From Saprospiraceae bacterium (lineage in GTDB: Bacteria; Bacteroidota; Bacteroidia; Chitinophagales; Saprospiraceae): DNA of 64,000 nt. The notes beneath the pieces were generated by a model. It was not told where the DNA came from and made no database searches. It worked only from the letters and a program-made list of their open reading frames with translations. The position numbers and the translations under genes were made by a program. The stretch's first letter is position 1, and each line of letters begins with the position of its first letter. Below, piece by piece: positions 25,598-36,145 of this stretch. The stretch is taken from positions 51,783 through 115,782 of the forward strand of contig JAHDDE010000001.1 of NCBI GenBank assembly GCA_020629515.1. Reading direction: 5' to 3'.

Positions 25598-28447
25598 GTG
25601 ATAGGTAAATATTCTGACATAGAAAAGAAGTGGAAAAAATACTGGCAAGATCAAGCAACATATAAAGTTGACATTGATCATGATAAACCTAAATATTATG
25701 TTTTAGACATGTTTCCCTATCCTTCTGGTGCAGGTCTTCACGTAGGTCATCCATTAGGGTATATAGCCTCTGACATCTTCTCTCGATACAAACGCATGAC
25801 GGGTTACAATGTCTTACATCCTATGGGCTTTGATGCTTTTGGACTACCCGCAGAAGAGTATGCTCTGCAGACAGGTATACACCCTGCCGTCTCCACCAAG
25901 GAGAATATGCAACGTTATAGAGAGCAGTTAAGCAACTTAGGGTTCTCATTTGATTGGAGCCGAGAATTATACACTTGCGACCCAAAATACTATAAATGGA
26001 CTCAATGGATATTTACTGAATTATATAAACACTACTTTGACAATCAGACACAACGAGCGCATCCGATTGATGAGTTGATTAAAATCTTTGAGAAAGAAGG
26101 AAATACTAAGGTTGATGTTGCCAATACTCAAGATGAAAGCTTTTCTGCTTCTGAATGGTCTACGTATGATGAAGTAACACGAGAAGCGATTCTGATGAAT
26201 TACCGACTGGCCTATCGCAAGGTCGGATATGTCAACTGGTGCGAAGAATTAGGTACTGTATTAGCCAATGATCAGGTAAAAGATGGTATATCGGAGCGAG
26301 GGGGCCATCCAGTAGTTCAAAAAGCAATGACCCAATGGTATTTAAGAATTACCGCCTACGCCGATCGACTATTGAATGATCTTGAGTCAATTGATTGGTC
26401 TCATTCATTAAAAACTATACAAAGAAACTGGATAGGAAAATCGGAAGGTTGTAGCATATTTTTCAATGTTAAGGATAGCGATGAGACCATTGAGATATTT
26501 ACTACTCGTGCCGATACTATATTTGGTGCCACATATATGGTACTTGCTCCAGAACACGACTTGGTCAAACAATTGACCACAGACGATCAAAGGGAATCGG
26601 TTGAACAATACGTAGCTTATGTAAAATCTAAGTCCGAGGTCGAACGAATGGCTGAAAAAGAAGTTACTGGAGCATTCATTGGAGCTTATGCAATAAATCC
26701 TTTTACGAACACAGAGATCCCTATTTGGATTGGAGAATATGTCCTAAAAGATTATGGCACAGGCGCTATAATGGCTGTACCCAGCGATGATGACAGGGAC
26801 AAACTTTTCGCCACTAAATTTGGTTTAGAAATAATCGATGTCGTGGACAAATCGAAATATCCTGGTGCTACGCTCAAAGATAAGGTTGGTGTGATCATTA
26901 ATAGCGGATTTTTGAATGGCTTGGAGGTTCCTGAAGCAATAATAGCGGCACATCACAAAGTGGAAGAATTAAAAATTGGGAAAGCTGTATCCAATTATAA
27001 ACTAAGAGACGCCAATTTCAGTCGACAGAGATACTGGGGCGAACCATTTCCAGTGACATATGATAGTAAGGGAATAGTCAATATGGTGGAGCAAGAGCAT
27101 CTTCCTGTTATGCTTCCTGATACCGATGACTTCAAGCCCGGCAAAGGTGGACAATCGCCATTGTCCCGAATAACAGATTGGGCGAATCCATCAGTGGGTA
27201 TAAGTAGAGAAACTGATACCATGCCTGCAGTTGCGGGATCTTCGTGGTACTTCTTGCGATACATGGACCCACATAACGACCAAGAATTTGCAAGTCAAGA
27301 AGCCGTCAATTATTGGCAATCAGTAGATCTATATGTAGGTGGATCAGAGCACGCTGTAGCACATTTGATGTACTCTCGTTTTTGGCACAAGTTTTTACAT
27401 GACAAAGGATTAGTCCCAACCAATGAACCCTTCAAAAAATTGGTAAACCAAGGAATGATCCAAGGGGTAATTGAGTTCATATTTTTGGACAAAACTATTG
27501 ATACACCTAAAACATTCGTCTCTGCGGACTTAGTCGAAGATCTTGAAAGTAATAGATATGCTAAAATTCCAGTTCATGTCGATTTTGTGACTAATTATGG
27601 ATCCCCTAATTCACATCTGAATAGTGAAGGTATCGAAAAATTCATTGCTTGGAGACCTGAGTATACCGACGCAGTTTTTAAATTTAAAGAAGGCACCTAT
27701 CAAAAAAATAATGCAGAAAATAGCACGGGAGATAAAGTAAATATGCTTACCCTTTCTGAGGTTGGTAAAATGTCTAAATCAAAATTTAATGTGATCAACC
27801 CAGATGAAGTGACGGCTAAGTATGGCACTGATTGTTTTAGAATGTATGAGATGTTTTTAGGACCAATCGAGCAATCAAAACCATGGGACACTAATGGCAT
27901 AGATGGTGTAAGCAAATTTTTAAAGAAATTTATAGAGCTATTTTATTCCAATGAAGAATTTAACCTGGATGAGTCATCAGCATCCTCGCAAGAGTTGAAG
28001 ATACTCCATACTGCAATTAAAAAAGTACGTAGCGATATAGAAAATTTCTCCTTCAACACTTCAATTAGTGCTATGATGGTGGCTGTAAATGAATTGAGAA
28101 AATTGAAATGTAACAAGCGCCAAATACTTGACCCTTTTGTTAGGCTGATTGCTCCTTTTGCCCCATTTGTGAGTGAAGAAATCTGGACATTATTGGGTAA
28201 TAAAAACTCTATTCATCACGCCGATTACCCAGCACATGATGAGTCCTACTTAGTAGAAGATCAGATCAGTTATCCTATATGTATTAATGGTAAGAAGAGA
28301 GGAATAGAAGAGTTCGCCAAGAATATGTCTAATGATGACATCAGCAAAATAGTACTCGAGTTAGATTATGTTGCAAAATGGATTGATGGAAAAACCATAA
28401 AAAGAGTAATTGTTGTCCCTGGACGTATGGTAAATGTAGTGATCTAA
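25598..28447 (+). CDS. leuS: Leucyl-tRNA synthetase
   Basis: A 949-residue class I synthetase that charges tRNA-Leu. The HIGH motif appears as HVGH (48-51) and the second signature as KMSKS (about 724-728). The CP1 editing domain is recognisable by FTTRADTIFGATYMVLAPEHD, though the usual HDxRD at its active site reads DDDRD (H to D). WCEELGTVLANDQV and SSWYFLRYMDP are family motifs. Translation starts at a GTG; the frame upstream to the stop at 25571 has no ATG, and the GTG places KYSDIEKKWKKYW correctly at the N-terminus. Confidence 0.96.
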   Translation: MIGKYSDIEKKWKKYWQDQATYKVDIDHDKPKYYVLDMFPYPSGAGLHVGHPLGYIASDIFSRYKRMTGYNVLHPMGFDAFGLPAEEYALQTGIHPAVSTKENMQRYREQLSNLGFSFDWSRELYTCDPKYYKWTQWIFTELYKHYFDNQTQRAHPIDELIKIFEKEGNTKVDVANTQDESFSASEWSTYDEVTREAILMNYRLAYRKVGYVNWCEELGTVLANDQVKDGISERGGHPVVQKAMTQWYLRITAYADRLLNDLESIDWSHSLKTIQRNWIGKSEGCSIFFNVKDSDETIEIFTTRADTIFGATYMVLAPEHDLVKQLTTDDQRESVEQYVAYVKSKSEVERMAEKEVTGAFIGAYAINPFTNTEIPIWIGEYVLKDYGTGAIMAVPSDDDRDKLFATKFGLEIIDVVDKSKYPGATLKDKVGVIINSGFLNGLEVPEAIIAAHHKVEELKIGKAVSNYKLRDANFSRQRYWGEPFPVTYDSKGIVNMVEQEHLPVMLPDTDDFKPGKGGQSPLSRITDWANPSVGISRETDTMPAVAGSSWYFLRYMDPHNDQEFASQEAVNYWQSVDLYVGGSEHAVAHLMYSRFWHKFLHDKGLVPTNEPFKKLVNQGMIQGVIEFIFLDKTIDTPKTFVSADLVEDLESNRYAKIPVHVDFVTNYGSPNSHLNSEGIEKFIAWRPEYTDAVFKFKEGTYQKNNAENSTGDKVNMLTLSEVGKMSKSKFNVINPDEVTAKYGTDCFRMYEMFLGPIEQSKPWDTNGIDGVSKFLKKFIELFYSNEEFNLDESSASSQELKILHTAIKKVRSDIENFSFNTSISAMMVAVNELRKLKCNKRQILDPFVRLIAPFAPFVSEEIWTLLGNKNSIHHADYPAHDESYLVEDQISYPICINGKKRGIEEFAKNMSNDDISKIVLELDYVAKWIDGKTIKRVIVVPGRMVNVVI

Positions 28448-28498
28448 TTATCACTATATAATAGGGTTCATTTTATAAAAGGAGTGTCATTATCTTAG

Positions 28499-31400
28499 AT
28501 GAAGCATCTCTCTTTTATAAAAAGCAATAAAGTGCCTTTATTCTCAATCAATCAATTAATCTTATGCATAGCCATCTTTTTTATTAGCAACGAAATGTTG
28601 CAAGGTCAAAAATATAAGGATTTAGAAAGTCTACAGGAATATTATTCCAGCAAACAAATCACATTTGAAGTTAGCGACTATCATTGTGATTCTTCTATCA
28701 ATATTTGTTATTACTATTTACAACAACTACATCAAAATATACCAATACAGTCCTACATAAGTGTAGCAAGTCAATCTGATAAGAAGGACTCAATATTTTT
28801 CAAAGAGAATCTTGCAAAGTATAAGTTTGTTCATTCAAACAAATCCAAAAATGATCATATTGATGATCAACGTGCAGTAAGTTTAGCCTTATTAGGTTTT
28901 GGTATATCTAAAAAAGTAAAATTAAAAGAGATTCCATTAAAAAGTGGCAGAAACAGAACCTATCAGAATTTGGATATCAGTTCAGAAATCATCAAGGTAG
29001 ATGAAGTCTACATAGTCAAAAATGGAGGACTAAAACTCTGTAAACAAGTATCCCTATTTATCGATGAGAAAAATGAATGGTGGGAAGTAAGAATTGATCC
29101 TGCCACTCAAAAGATAATAGAACAAAATACATGGACGATTGAATGTAATCATAAACAACCTCATCTACACAAAGATCCATATGAACACTACAGCGGAGAA
29201 GTTTATATAGATAATGTAACAGACAATTCTTATGTGGTATATGGCATGCCACTGAAAAGTCCAGATGAAGGAAGTCGTACTGAGATTGCGTCTCCATGGC
29301 TCATACAGGGGCAAAGTGTACTTCCCTCCCCTTATGGTTGGCATGATACCGATGGCACTGAAGGAGCAGAATCTACGCTAACATTTGGAAATAATGTATT
29401 TGCTTATCCTGACCGCAATGCGGATAATCAACCTGATAGTATATTAATACCAGATGGAGGATCAAATTTAAGTTTTAACTTCCCTATAAATCTTTCAGAA
29501 TCTCCGAATACTTATGTTGCCGCAGCTACCACCAATTTGTTTTATTGGAATAACATTATCCATGATGTAATGTATAATTATGGCTTTACAGAGGCTGCTG
29601 GAAATTTTCAATTAAATAACTACGATAAAGGAGGGCAAGCAAATGATCACGTCAAAGCTGAATCACAAGATGGGTCTGGATTAAATAATGCCAACTTTTC
29701 TGCACCACCAGATGGTTTTAATCCAAGAATGCAGATGTATGAATGGGGTGTGCCTAAGCAGGCTAATCTCACGATAAATAATCAAAATAGCTATGCCGTA
29801 AGACCCGGTTCTTTTGGACCAAGTATTGGAGAAATCACGGGTGAACTAATACTTGCTGAGCCCATATTAGCCTGTACTCCTCTAATAAATACAGATAGCT
29901 TGAATGGCAGAATAGCAATAATAGATAGAGGCGAATGCAAATTCATTCAAAAAACACTTGGCGCCCAAGAAGCTGGTGCAATTGCGGTAATAATATGTAA
30001 CAATCAAAATTCCTTATTTACTATGTCTGGTGATACTACGGCAGAAATAAATATACCTGCAGTTCTTATGGCTAAGAATGATTGTGATATAATTAAAATG
30101 CAACTTGAATCCGCTTCTCTTGACGGGTCACTCAGTATAACGAGTTCTATCAATAAGGATAGTGATTTAGATAATGGTGTGATCATTCATGAATATGGTC
30201 ATGGTATTTCTATCAGGCTGACAGGAGGGGCAGGTAATAGTTCTTGTCTTTCTAACTCAGAACAAATGGGTGAAGGATGGAGCGATTACTTCGGATTAAT
30301 CATGACGATGAAACCAGAAGATGCAGCAAACGATGCTATAGGAATGGCCACATATCTGGCTAATCAACCAAGTACAGGGAATGGAATTAGGAATTATCCC
30401 TACAGTACAGATATGAATATTAATCCGTTCACGTATGGAGATTTAGATCAGGTTAGTGTTCCTCATGGAGTGGGCTCAATTTGGGCAACAATGTTATGGG
30501 ATATGACGTGGGCCCTGATCGAAGAATATGGGTTTGATCCAGATCTATACAATGGAAGTGGAGGCAACAACATCGCCCTGCAATTAGTCATGACTGGATT
30601 AAAACTTCAACCCTGCAATCCCGGATTTGTGGATGGTCGAGATGCCATATTACTGGCTGATGAATTAATTTTCCAAGGAGCAAATAACTGTTTGATTTGG
30701 CATGCTTTTGCAAAAAGAGGATTAGGATTTAACGCTAATCAAGGGGATAGAAATAGTGTCGTAGATGCTATTGAATCATTTGACCTACCACCAAGTTGCT
30801 CCTCTACATTATCCTATCAGTATATAGCTGATCGTACAGTTGTGGGTGAAGGCGACACAGTTACTTTTCAATCGACTATCCTAAACAATTATCCAGAGAC
30901 CATTTCTAACTTAAATTATACTGACAGCTTATTCCAACCTTTCATATATGTTGAAAACTCCTTGAATAATGGTCTACAAAATGATTCTATTATAGCATTC
31001 ATAGCCAATACCAGTGATAGTAGCGATGTATTTGACATAACTTATAAAACGACAATCGACACCATGAATAACAGTTATGTTGATCATTTTGAAGATTTTG
31101 AAGATCGACTTACTTGGAGCATCAATTCTTTTGAAGGAAACGAAATATGGGAAGTGGTAGACACTAATGCCTATTGGGGACAAAACAGTGCTTTTGTCGA
31201 TAATGTAAATACTCGGCAAACTCAGTATTTGGAAAAATCAGTAATACTGCCTAATCAAGCCTTATTATCTTTTTGGCATAAATATCAAACTGAGGAGTTC
31301 TGGGATGGTGGATTTGTACAAATAAGTACAGATAATGGGTCATCTTGGTTAGATCTTCACACTGATTTTTTACTTAATGGATATGATGGCATATTAATTA

Positions 31401-31900
31401 ATTCGAGTAATCCTGAGATAGCAGGTAAGTACGCTTTCACAGGAAATAGTGGTGGCTATCAACAGAGTATTATAAATCTTCAAGACTATTCCGATCAATT
31501 TGTAAAGATTCGATTTGTATTTGGTTCTGATAGTGCAGTAAGCGAAGATGGATGGTTCATTGATGGTATAACTATCTATAGCTCTACATTAGCACAAAAG
31601 GCTTCATATCTCAACGCAGATAATTATGATCGCATCAGTCAATTACTGAATTTTTATATTCTCCCAAATTGTATAAATTGCCAACCAGAATTGGATTGTC
31701 AAGAGAACCAATTGAACATTACAAACTTTGATCAAAATAAGTATACAGCCTTTCAAAATATAAGCTCATCAGGAAAATTGGAGGCTCAAGAACTTCTTTG
31801 GTTTAGGGCAGGACAATCTATAGAATTGCAGCCAAATTTCGAAATTTCACCTTCAGCCATATTCATGGCAGAATATGAAAACTGCAATGAGCCCGAGTAA
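28499..31900 (+). CDS. Secreted M36 (fungalysin-type) metallopeptidase with PA and coathanger-like domains
   Basis: A 1133-residue exported zinc protease. Order: hydrophobic N-terminal signal (about 17-36), FTP-like propeptide (to about 240), catalytic domain interrupted by a PA domain (about 440-545, with RGECKFIQKTLGAQEAGA), HEYGH zinc motif at 564-568, and a downstream zinc ligand in MGEGWSDYF (about 592). The C-terminal half has a repeat/adhesion part with a concanavalin-like segment (about 870-1030) and ends in FRAGQSIELQPNF, resembling the 3-coathanger stack modules on many Bacteroidota surface proteins. A standard Type IX sorting domain is not obvious. It probably degrades proteins outside the cell. 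Confidence 0.88.
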   Translation: MKHLSFIKSNKVPLFSINQLILCIAIFFISNEMLQGQKYKDLESLQEYYSSKQITFEVSDYHCDSSINICYYYLQQLHQNIPIQSYISVASQSDKKDSIFFKENLAKYKFVHSNKSKNDHIDDQRAVSLALLGFGISKKVKLKEIPLKSGRNRTYQNLDISSEIIKVDEVYIVKNGGLKLCKQVSLFIDEKNEWWEVRIDPATQKIIEQNTWTIECNHKQPHLHKDPYEHYSGEVYIDNVTDNSYVVYGMPLKSPDEGSRTEIASPWLIQGQSVLPSPYGWHDTDGTEGAESTLTFGNNVFAYPDRNADNQPDSILIPDGGSNLSFNFPINLSESPNTYVAAATTNLFYWNNIIHDVMYNYGFTEAAGNFQLNNYDKGGQANDHVKAESQDGSGLNNANFSAPPDGFNPRMQMYEWGVPKQANLTINNQNSYAVRPGSFGPSIGEITGELILAEPILACTPLINTDSLNGRIAIIDRGECKFIQKTLGAQEAGAIAVIICNNQNSLFTMSGDTTAEINIPAVLMAKNDCDIIKMQLESASLDGSLSITSSINKDSDLDNGVIIHEYGHGISIRLTGGAGNSSCLSNSEQMGEGWSDYFGLIMTMKPEDAANDAIGMATYLANQPSTGNGIRNYPYSTDMNINPFTYGDLDQVSVPHGVGSIWATMLWDMTWALIEEYGFDPDLYNGSGGNNIALQLVMTGLKLQPCNPGFVDGRDAILLADELIFQGANNCLIWHAFAKRGLGFNANQGDRNSVVDAIESFDLPPSCSSTLSYQYIADRTVVGEGDTVTFQSTILNNYPETISNLNYTDSLFQPFIYVENSLNNGLQNDSIIAFIANTSDSSDVFDITYKTTIDTMNNSYVDHFEDFEDRLTWSINSFEGNEIWEVVDTNAYWGQNSAFVDNVNTRQTQYLEKSVILPNQALLSFWHKYQTEEFWDGGFVQISTDNGSSWLDLHTDFLLNGYDGILINSSNPEIAGKYAFTGNSGGYQQSIINLQDYSDQFVKIRFVFGSDSAVSEDGWFIDGITIYSSTLAQKASYLNADNYDRISQLLNFYILPNCINCQPELDCQENQLNITNFDQNKYTAFQNISSSGKLEAQELLWFRAGQSIELQPNFEISPSAIFMAEYENCNEPE

Positions 31901-31901
31901 T

Positions 31902-34001
31902 TTACTGAATTAATTGCATCGGATGATATACCTTCTTAGCATTTGCTTTTACCCATTCTATACTAAGTCCCATTGGTTTTAATTCCTGATTAACATAAAG
32001 GGGCATTTGATCCGTATAATGTGGGCTATCTGGCTCAGCAGAGCTCCCAAATGCATTAATGGATTCAATTATTGGCATTTTACCTTTATTAAATTGAACC
32101 AATTGAATATATGACTCTCCTGCTGTAGCTCTATATGAACCATCTTTTTGACGCTCTCCGTATATCGCTGCTAACACATCACTTCCTCCATTCAATGGCA
32201 AGTTCACCTCCCCTCGACTATGCCTCATGACCTGTGAAAGCTCAGGATCTATTTTGCCAAAATCTTCTAATAATATCCTTTTGGCTTTAGTTATTCCATC
32301 AAGACAATCCTCTACCGTAATACTATTCTCTCGTTGATGCCTATTTTCATCTTTCAATTTTTGATTTATCTCGTGAAGAGTTAAGAGAAAAAGAGGAGCG
32401 GCTCTACTCTCTTTATTACATTTTCTATCCCAGTTATTAAGGAGACTAATTGCATCTTTAATCTCCGGAAACTTATCTTGATCCAGAGATAGGATCAGCT
32501 CTTGGTTGATCATATGAGGTTGTCTCAATGTTTGTGGATATTGATAATCAAATTTGATCCTCTTGAAATCTTCATAACTTATCGAAGAATCTTGAGCTAT
32601 CAATTCCAAAAATCTCAAAGATCTATTGTTCTCAAGTCCTACACCCTGAAATCCCATATCCCAATGTTCACTGACTATTGGGTTAAAATTCGAGCTCGAA
32701 GATGAATAAGGAGTATTATTTGTATTAAATACAAAACCAGAACTTGGATTGGTTATTTGTGGTAGCTGCTCAAATTTATAATAGCCCTTATTCCACAAAA
32801 GCTCAGTAGAATTTCCTGGAAGTACTTCTCTCCAATTATAGGATGTATCTCTACGAGGTATTTTGGCATTGCTAACAAAAAAAATATTCCCTTCTCTGTC
32901 TGCATATACAATATTAGTGCAGGGGATGCCCTGATTGTCAAGTTCAGACTTAAACTCATCAATGTCTCTGGCTCTATTGAGGTGATACCAAGATTCTATC
33001 GCTTTGACTGCATCATGGGCCACAAATCGCCAGGCGAAAGTACCCTGTTCAGTGATAAATGTAGGGCCAAAAATGGATCGATATTTTTTTTGCCTAATCG
33101 GTATTTTCAAAGGCCCTAAAACTTTCATCCATGCCCAAATACTTTCTTCTTCTAATTCTAACCATTCTCCATCTACCTTATATAGCAATTCATTTTTAGG
33201 ATCTACTTCTAATTTGTATACGTCTGAAAAGTCCGCATGATTTACGGTATGGGCCCATCCAAGATGCTCATTAGTCCCATGAAAAATTGTAGTTCCTCCT
33301 GGGAAAGTTCCTCCCAAAATATTGGTTCCCTCCTCACTGATCAAGTGGGCCTCATACCATGAGTACCATCCCTCCAATGGCTGATGAGAATTTATAGCCA
33401 AATAAGTTGACCCATCCTCGGTTCTATCCGCATTTATAGCTATTGCGTTGGATCCTTTAGGAAAGTTGGATTTTAAATCCTTTATGATTGTACCATTTAA
33501 TATCTTCTGTAAATCTTCGCCAGCCCCAGAGATTTCAACAAGACCTAACATATAGCCGGCGACTATATCCTCTTCTGTCACAGGAAATAAAGAGTGATCA
33601 AAAACTTCTTCTGGATAATGTGCCGCAAATGAATTAACCCCTGAAGCATATGAATTAATTATTGCAAGAACTTTTGGGCTTAAACTTTCTTTATAATTTG
33701 ATCTTGCTACGTCCATAATATCCATAAAGTGGATACCAAAATCTGCAAGCAAACCTTCCTTCCCCTTGTAGGCACCATATTTACCATTCAAAGCGAGCAT
33801 TTGTTCTTGGATTGTTACAAAATCATCTTCGCAGGTGGCCCACGCTAACCCAAAAGCGACTTGTTCATCTGTAGATGCATGAATATGTGGCACTCCAAAT
33901 GAATCCCTATAGATAGTCACCTCTTTGTATTCTTTGAAAGAAGGCGTGCCGCATGAAAATATTAGGAATACAAATAGGAAGGGGAAATAATACTTAAGCA
34001 A
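31902..34001 (-). CDS. Penicillin acylase-family Ntn hydrolase, lipoprotein
   Basis: A 699-residue precursor of the penicillin/AHL acylase family, which cleaves acyl groups from amides and processes itself into two chains. The N-terminus is a lipoprotein signal (LIFSC, Cys17). The alpha chain opens with YRDSFGVPHIHA. Cleavage before Ser184 in PKGSNAIAI would free the nucleophile of the beta chain, and TVNHADFSDVY contains the expected downstream beta-chain motif. Family substrates include beta-lactams, acyl-homoserine lactones and lipopeptides; none can be chosen here. Its stop is one base from the convergent M36 gene. Confidence 0.9.
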   Translation of the reverse strand: MLKYYFPFLFVFLIFSCGTPSFKEYKEVTIYRDSFGVPHIHASTDEQVAFGLAWATCEDDFVTIQEQMLALNGKYGAYKGKEGLLADFGIHFMDIMDVARSNYKESLSPKVLAIINSYASGVNSFAAHYPEEVFDHSLFPVTEEDIVAGYMLGLVEISGAGEDLQKILNGTIIKDLKSNFPKGSNAIAINADRTEDGSTYLAINSHQPLEGWYSWYEAHLISEEGTNILGGTFPGGTTIFHGTNEHLGWAHTVNHADFSDVYKLEVDPKNELLYKVDGEWLELEEESIWAWMKVLGPLKIPIRQKKYRSIFGPTFITEQGTFAWRFVAHDAVKAIESWYHLNRARDIDEFKSELDNQGIPCTNIVYADREGNIFFVSNAKIPRRDTSYNWREVLPGNSTELLWNKGYYKFEQLPQITNPSSGFVFNTNNTPYSSSSSNFNPIVSEHWDMGFQGVGLENNRSLRFLELIAQDSSISYEDFKRIKFDYQYPQTLRQPHMINQELILSLDQDKFPEIKDAISLLNNWDRKCNKESRAAPLFLLTLHEINQKLKDENRHQRENSITVEDCLDGITKAKRILLEDFGKIDPELSQVMRHSRGEVNLPLNGGSDVLAAIYGERQKDGSYRATAGESYIQLVQFNKGKMPIIESINAFGSSAEPDSPHYTDQMPLYVNQELKPMGLSIEWVKANAKKVYHPMQLIQ

Positions 34002-34069
34002 AACGATGTTTTTATTTATTAATTTAATTGGATCAATTCATTTCATCCCATTTTCAATTATGACTGTAT

Positions 34070-36076
34070 TTATTCCACTCTGAATGTAGTTCTTCTATTA
34101 ATTTGGTGTTCTTCTTCAGTACAATTATCACATTCGCACTCTATCTCCGGGCTCGACTCGCCCTTCCCTTTGGCAGTCATTCTTTGAGCATCAATTGAGG
34201 CCGACGATTGTATGTAACTAATAGCAGATGCTGCTCTTCGTTGGGATAGATCAAGGTTATAATCATCCTCTCCTCTGCAGTCTGTATGCGAAGTTAATTC
34301 TATTCTGATTGCAGGATTGTCAAGTAAGACCTGTGCTAAATAATCCAATGCTGGCTTAGCATCTTCTCTTATCGAAGCTTTATTATAGTCATAATAGATA
34401 TTATCAATTATAATATCTACTCCCTGAAAAATTCTATCCAATTCAATCTCCACATTAAAAACTTGACCATCCACCAATCCTGAATACTCTTCATTGATAC
34501 TAAATACGGCACCTTTATTAAGGTATTCTCTCTTCCCTGCTAAAAATTCATATTGTATACTGGTATCAACCGGAATTAAGATCGCTCCTTTGTCATTTGT
34601 AGTAAATATTTCCTCTCTATCATTGTATCTCATTCTTACTGATGCTGAAGAAACATCCTTGGTCCCTACTACATAGCTATTAGGATTATTAGATACGGCG
34701 TAAATTTTCTCTTTGACATTCACTTCTAAAAAGAAATTCTTTTTAGGTGTATCAATTACTATTTCCTTTTCCACTACTTCTTCTGTTGTGTTATCCTCTG
34801 ACGTAAGCTTATATTCTGTTAGACTATATAAATCGTCATTGCCAAAAACACCTCTTGTGGAGGTAAAGTAAACCTTCAACTCTTCATCCTTTTTTAAATA
34901 TTCTTCAGGTACAACAGTGTAAGCATAATCATCCTCACTACTGTTAAACGGAGCATAAAGATTGACCGGATTACTCCAACTGCCATCCTCTTTAAGAGTT
35001 GTCTTAAATAAGTCTAACCCTCCTAATCCAGGAAAGAAATCGGAAGAATAGTACAATGTCTGGGAATCTTGATCCCATGTGGGGAAACGCTCTGCACCTA
35101 AACTATTGAGATATGGCGGCATTAATTCAGGAAGTGACCAACTATCATCCTCTAATCGAAGTGAATAATATAAATCGTGTCCACCAATTCCTATTGGGTC
35201 ATTAGATGAAAAAATTAGAACACTATCATTTTCAATCAACATGGGGTCACCATAGTTAACCGTTGACTTTTGCACAAAGGCTTCTGATGCATCAGCCCAT
35301 TTTCCATTTAGCTTTTTTGATCGCATAATCCTACAGTGGCTATCACCAGTATCGCTATAGCATCGCGTAAAGTATACTTCATCCCTTTCTTTCGTGAACA
35401 CTGCAGTACCCTCATTACCCATTGTGTTAAGCTCTCCAGCAAAAGGTGTTACCACCCTCTTGTCTAAATCCAATAGGTATAAATCAGAAAATCCATTTCC
35501 TGTCCAATTATAAACAGGACTCTGGCCAATTATTCTATCTGAAGTAAATACTATTTTATCGGATGAGTATAAAAATGGTGAGTAATCAGATTGAGTACTA
35601 TTAATTTCAAGTGCTTTTAGGGTATATTTATTTTGGCCCTGAGCAGCAGACCACCTACGAGCTAATCTACACTTCTCTATTTCTTTTTTAAGTTCATTAG
35701 ACCTGGATGGTACCATCTTAAGTAATCGTTGAAAACTAAGCTCTGCATCCTCGTAACGCTCATTTTTTTTAAGCATGTAGGCCATTTCATAAAAAGCATC
35801 TGGTCCATAACCATTCTTGGCAGATTCTATGAACCATCTTAGGCTATTCTCAGAATCATTGATATTCTTGTAAGACGTACCCAGCATATAAGCCGTCTGA
35901 GCATATTCCTCGCCTTCTTTTAATTGAATTATTTCATTCTCCAAAAACTCAATTGCGCGAGCATATTGTTTAAGCTCGTAAGCTGTCTGACCATCTTTTA
36001 CTTTCTTAGTAGTCTGACAAGACAACAATATCATAAATAAAAAAAGACCAATTAAGCTCTTGTTCATTCTGTTCAT
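34070..36076 (-). CDS. TPR / PD40 / OmpA lipoprotein, PorE-like
   Basis: A 668-residue outer-membrane lipoprotein. Order: lipobox MILLSC (Cys20), TPR helices (about 30-140), PD40 beta-propeller (about 150-420), a carboxypeptidase-regulatory-like beta domain (about 450-545) and a C-terminal OmpA peptidoglycan-binding domain (about 550-668; TSHTDCRG, LSQRRAASA, NRRTTF). This is the architecture of PorE, which attaches the Type IX secretion apparatus to the cell wall. Similar proteins occur in several copies per genome, so the assignment to T9SS rests on domain order. It follows secDF on the same strand after 69 bases. Confidence 0.82.
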   Translation of the reverse strand: MNRMNKSLIGLFLFMILLSCQTTKKVKDGQTAYELKQYARAIEFLENEIIQLKEGEEYAQTAYMLGTSYKNINDSENSLRWFIESAKNGYGPDAFYEMAYMLKKNERYEDAELSFQRLLKMVPSRSNELKKEIEKCRLARRWSAAQGQNKYTLKALEINSTQSDYSPFLYSSDKIVFTSDRIIGQSPVYNWTGNGFSDLYLLDLDKRVVTPFAGELNTMGNEGTAVFTKERDEVYFTRCYSDTGDSHCRIMRSKKLNGKWADASEAFVQKSTVNYGDPMLIENDSVLIFSSNDPIGIGGHDLYYSLRLEDDSWSLPELMPPYLNSLGAERFPTWDQDSQTLYYSSDFFPGLGGLDLFKTTLKEDGSWSNPVNLYAPFNSSEDDYAYTVVPEEYLKKDEELKVYFTSTRGVFGNDDLYSLTEYKLTSEDNTTEEVVEKEIVIDTPKKNFFLEVNVKEKIYAVSNNPNSYVVGTKDVSSASVRMRYNDREEIFTTNDKGAILIPVDTSIQYEFLAGKREYLNKGAVFSINEEYSGLVDGQVFNVEIELDRIFQGVDIIIDNIYYDYNKASIREDAKPALDYLAQVLLDNPAIRIELTSHTDCRGEDDYNLDLSQRRAASAISYIQSSASIDAQRMTAKGKGESSPEIECECDNCTEEEHQINRRTTFRVE

Positions 36077-36145
36077 ATTGATTGAGTTCCAATATAACAG
36101 ATCAAAAGCTAAATTGATCTTTTAAATATTACTTTTAAGCGTTCT

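Noticed and set aside
36100-36121. Inverted repeat AGATCAA/TTGATCT between secDF and the PorE-like gene
   Set aside because: The T-run lies on the wrong side for minus-strand transcription, and the stem is short and AT-rich; not called as a terminator.
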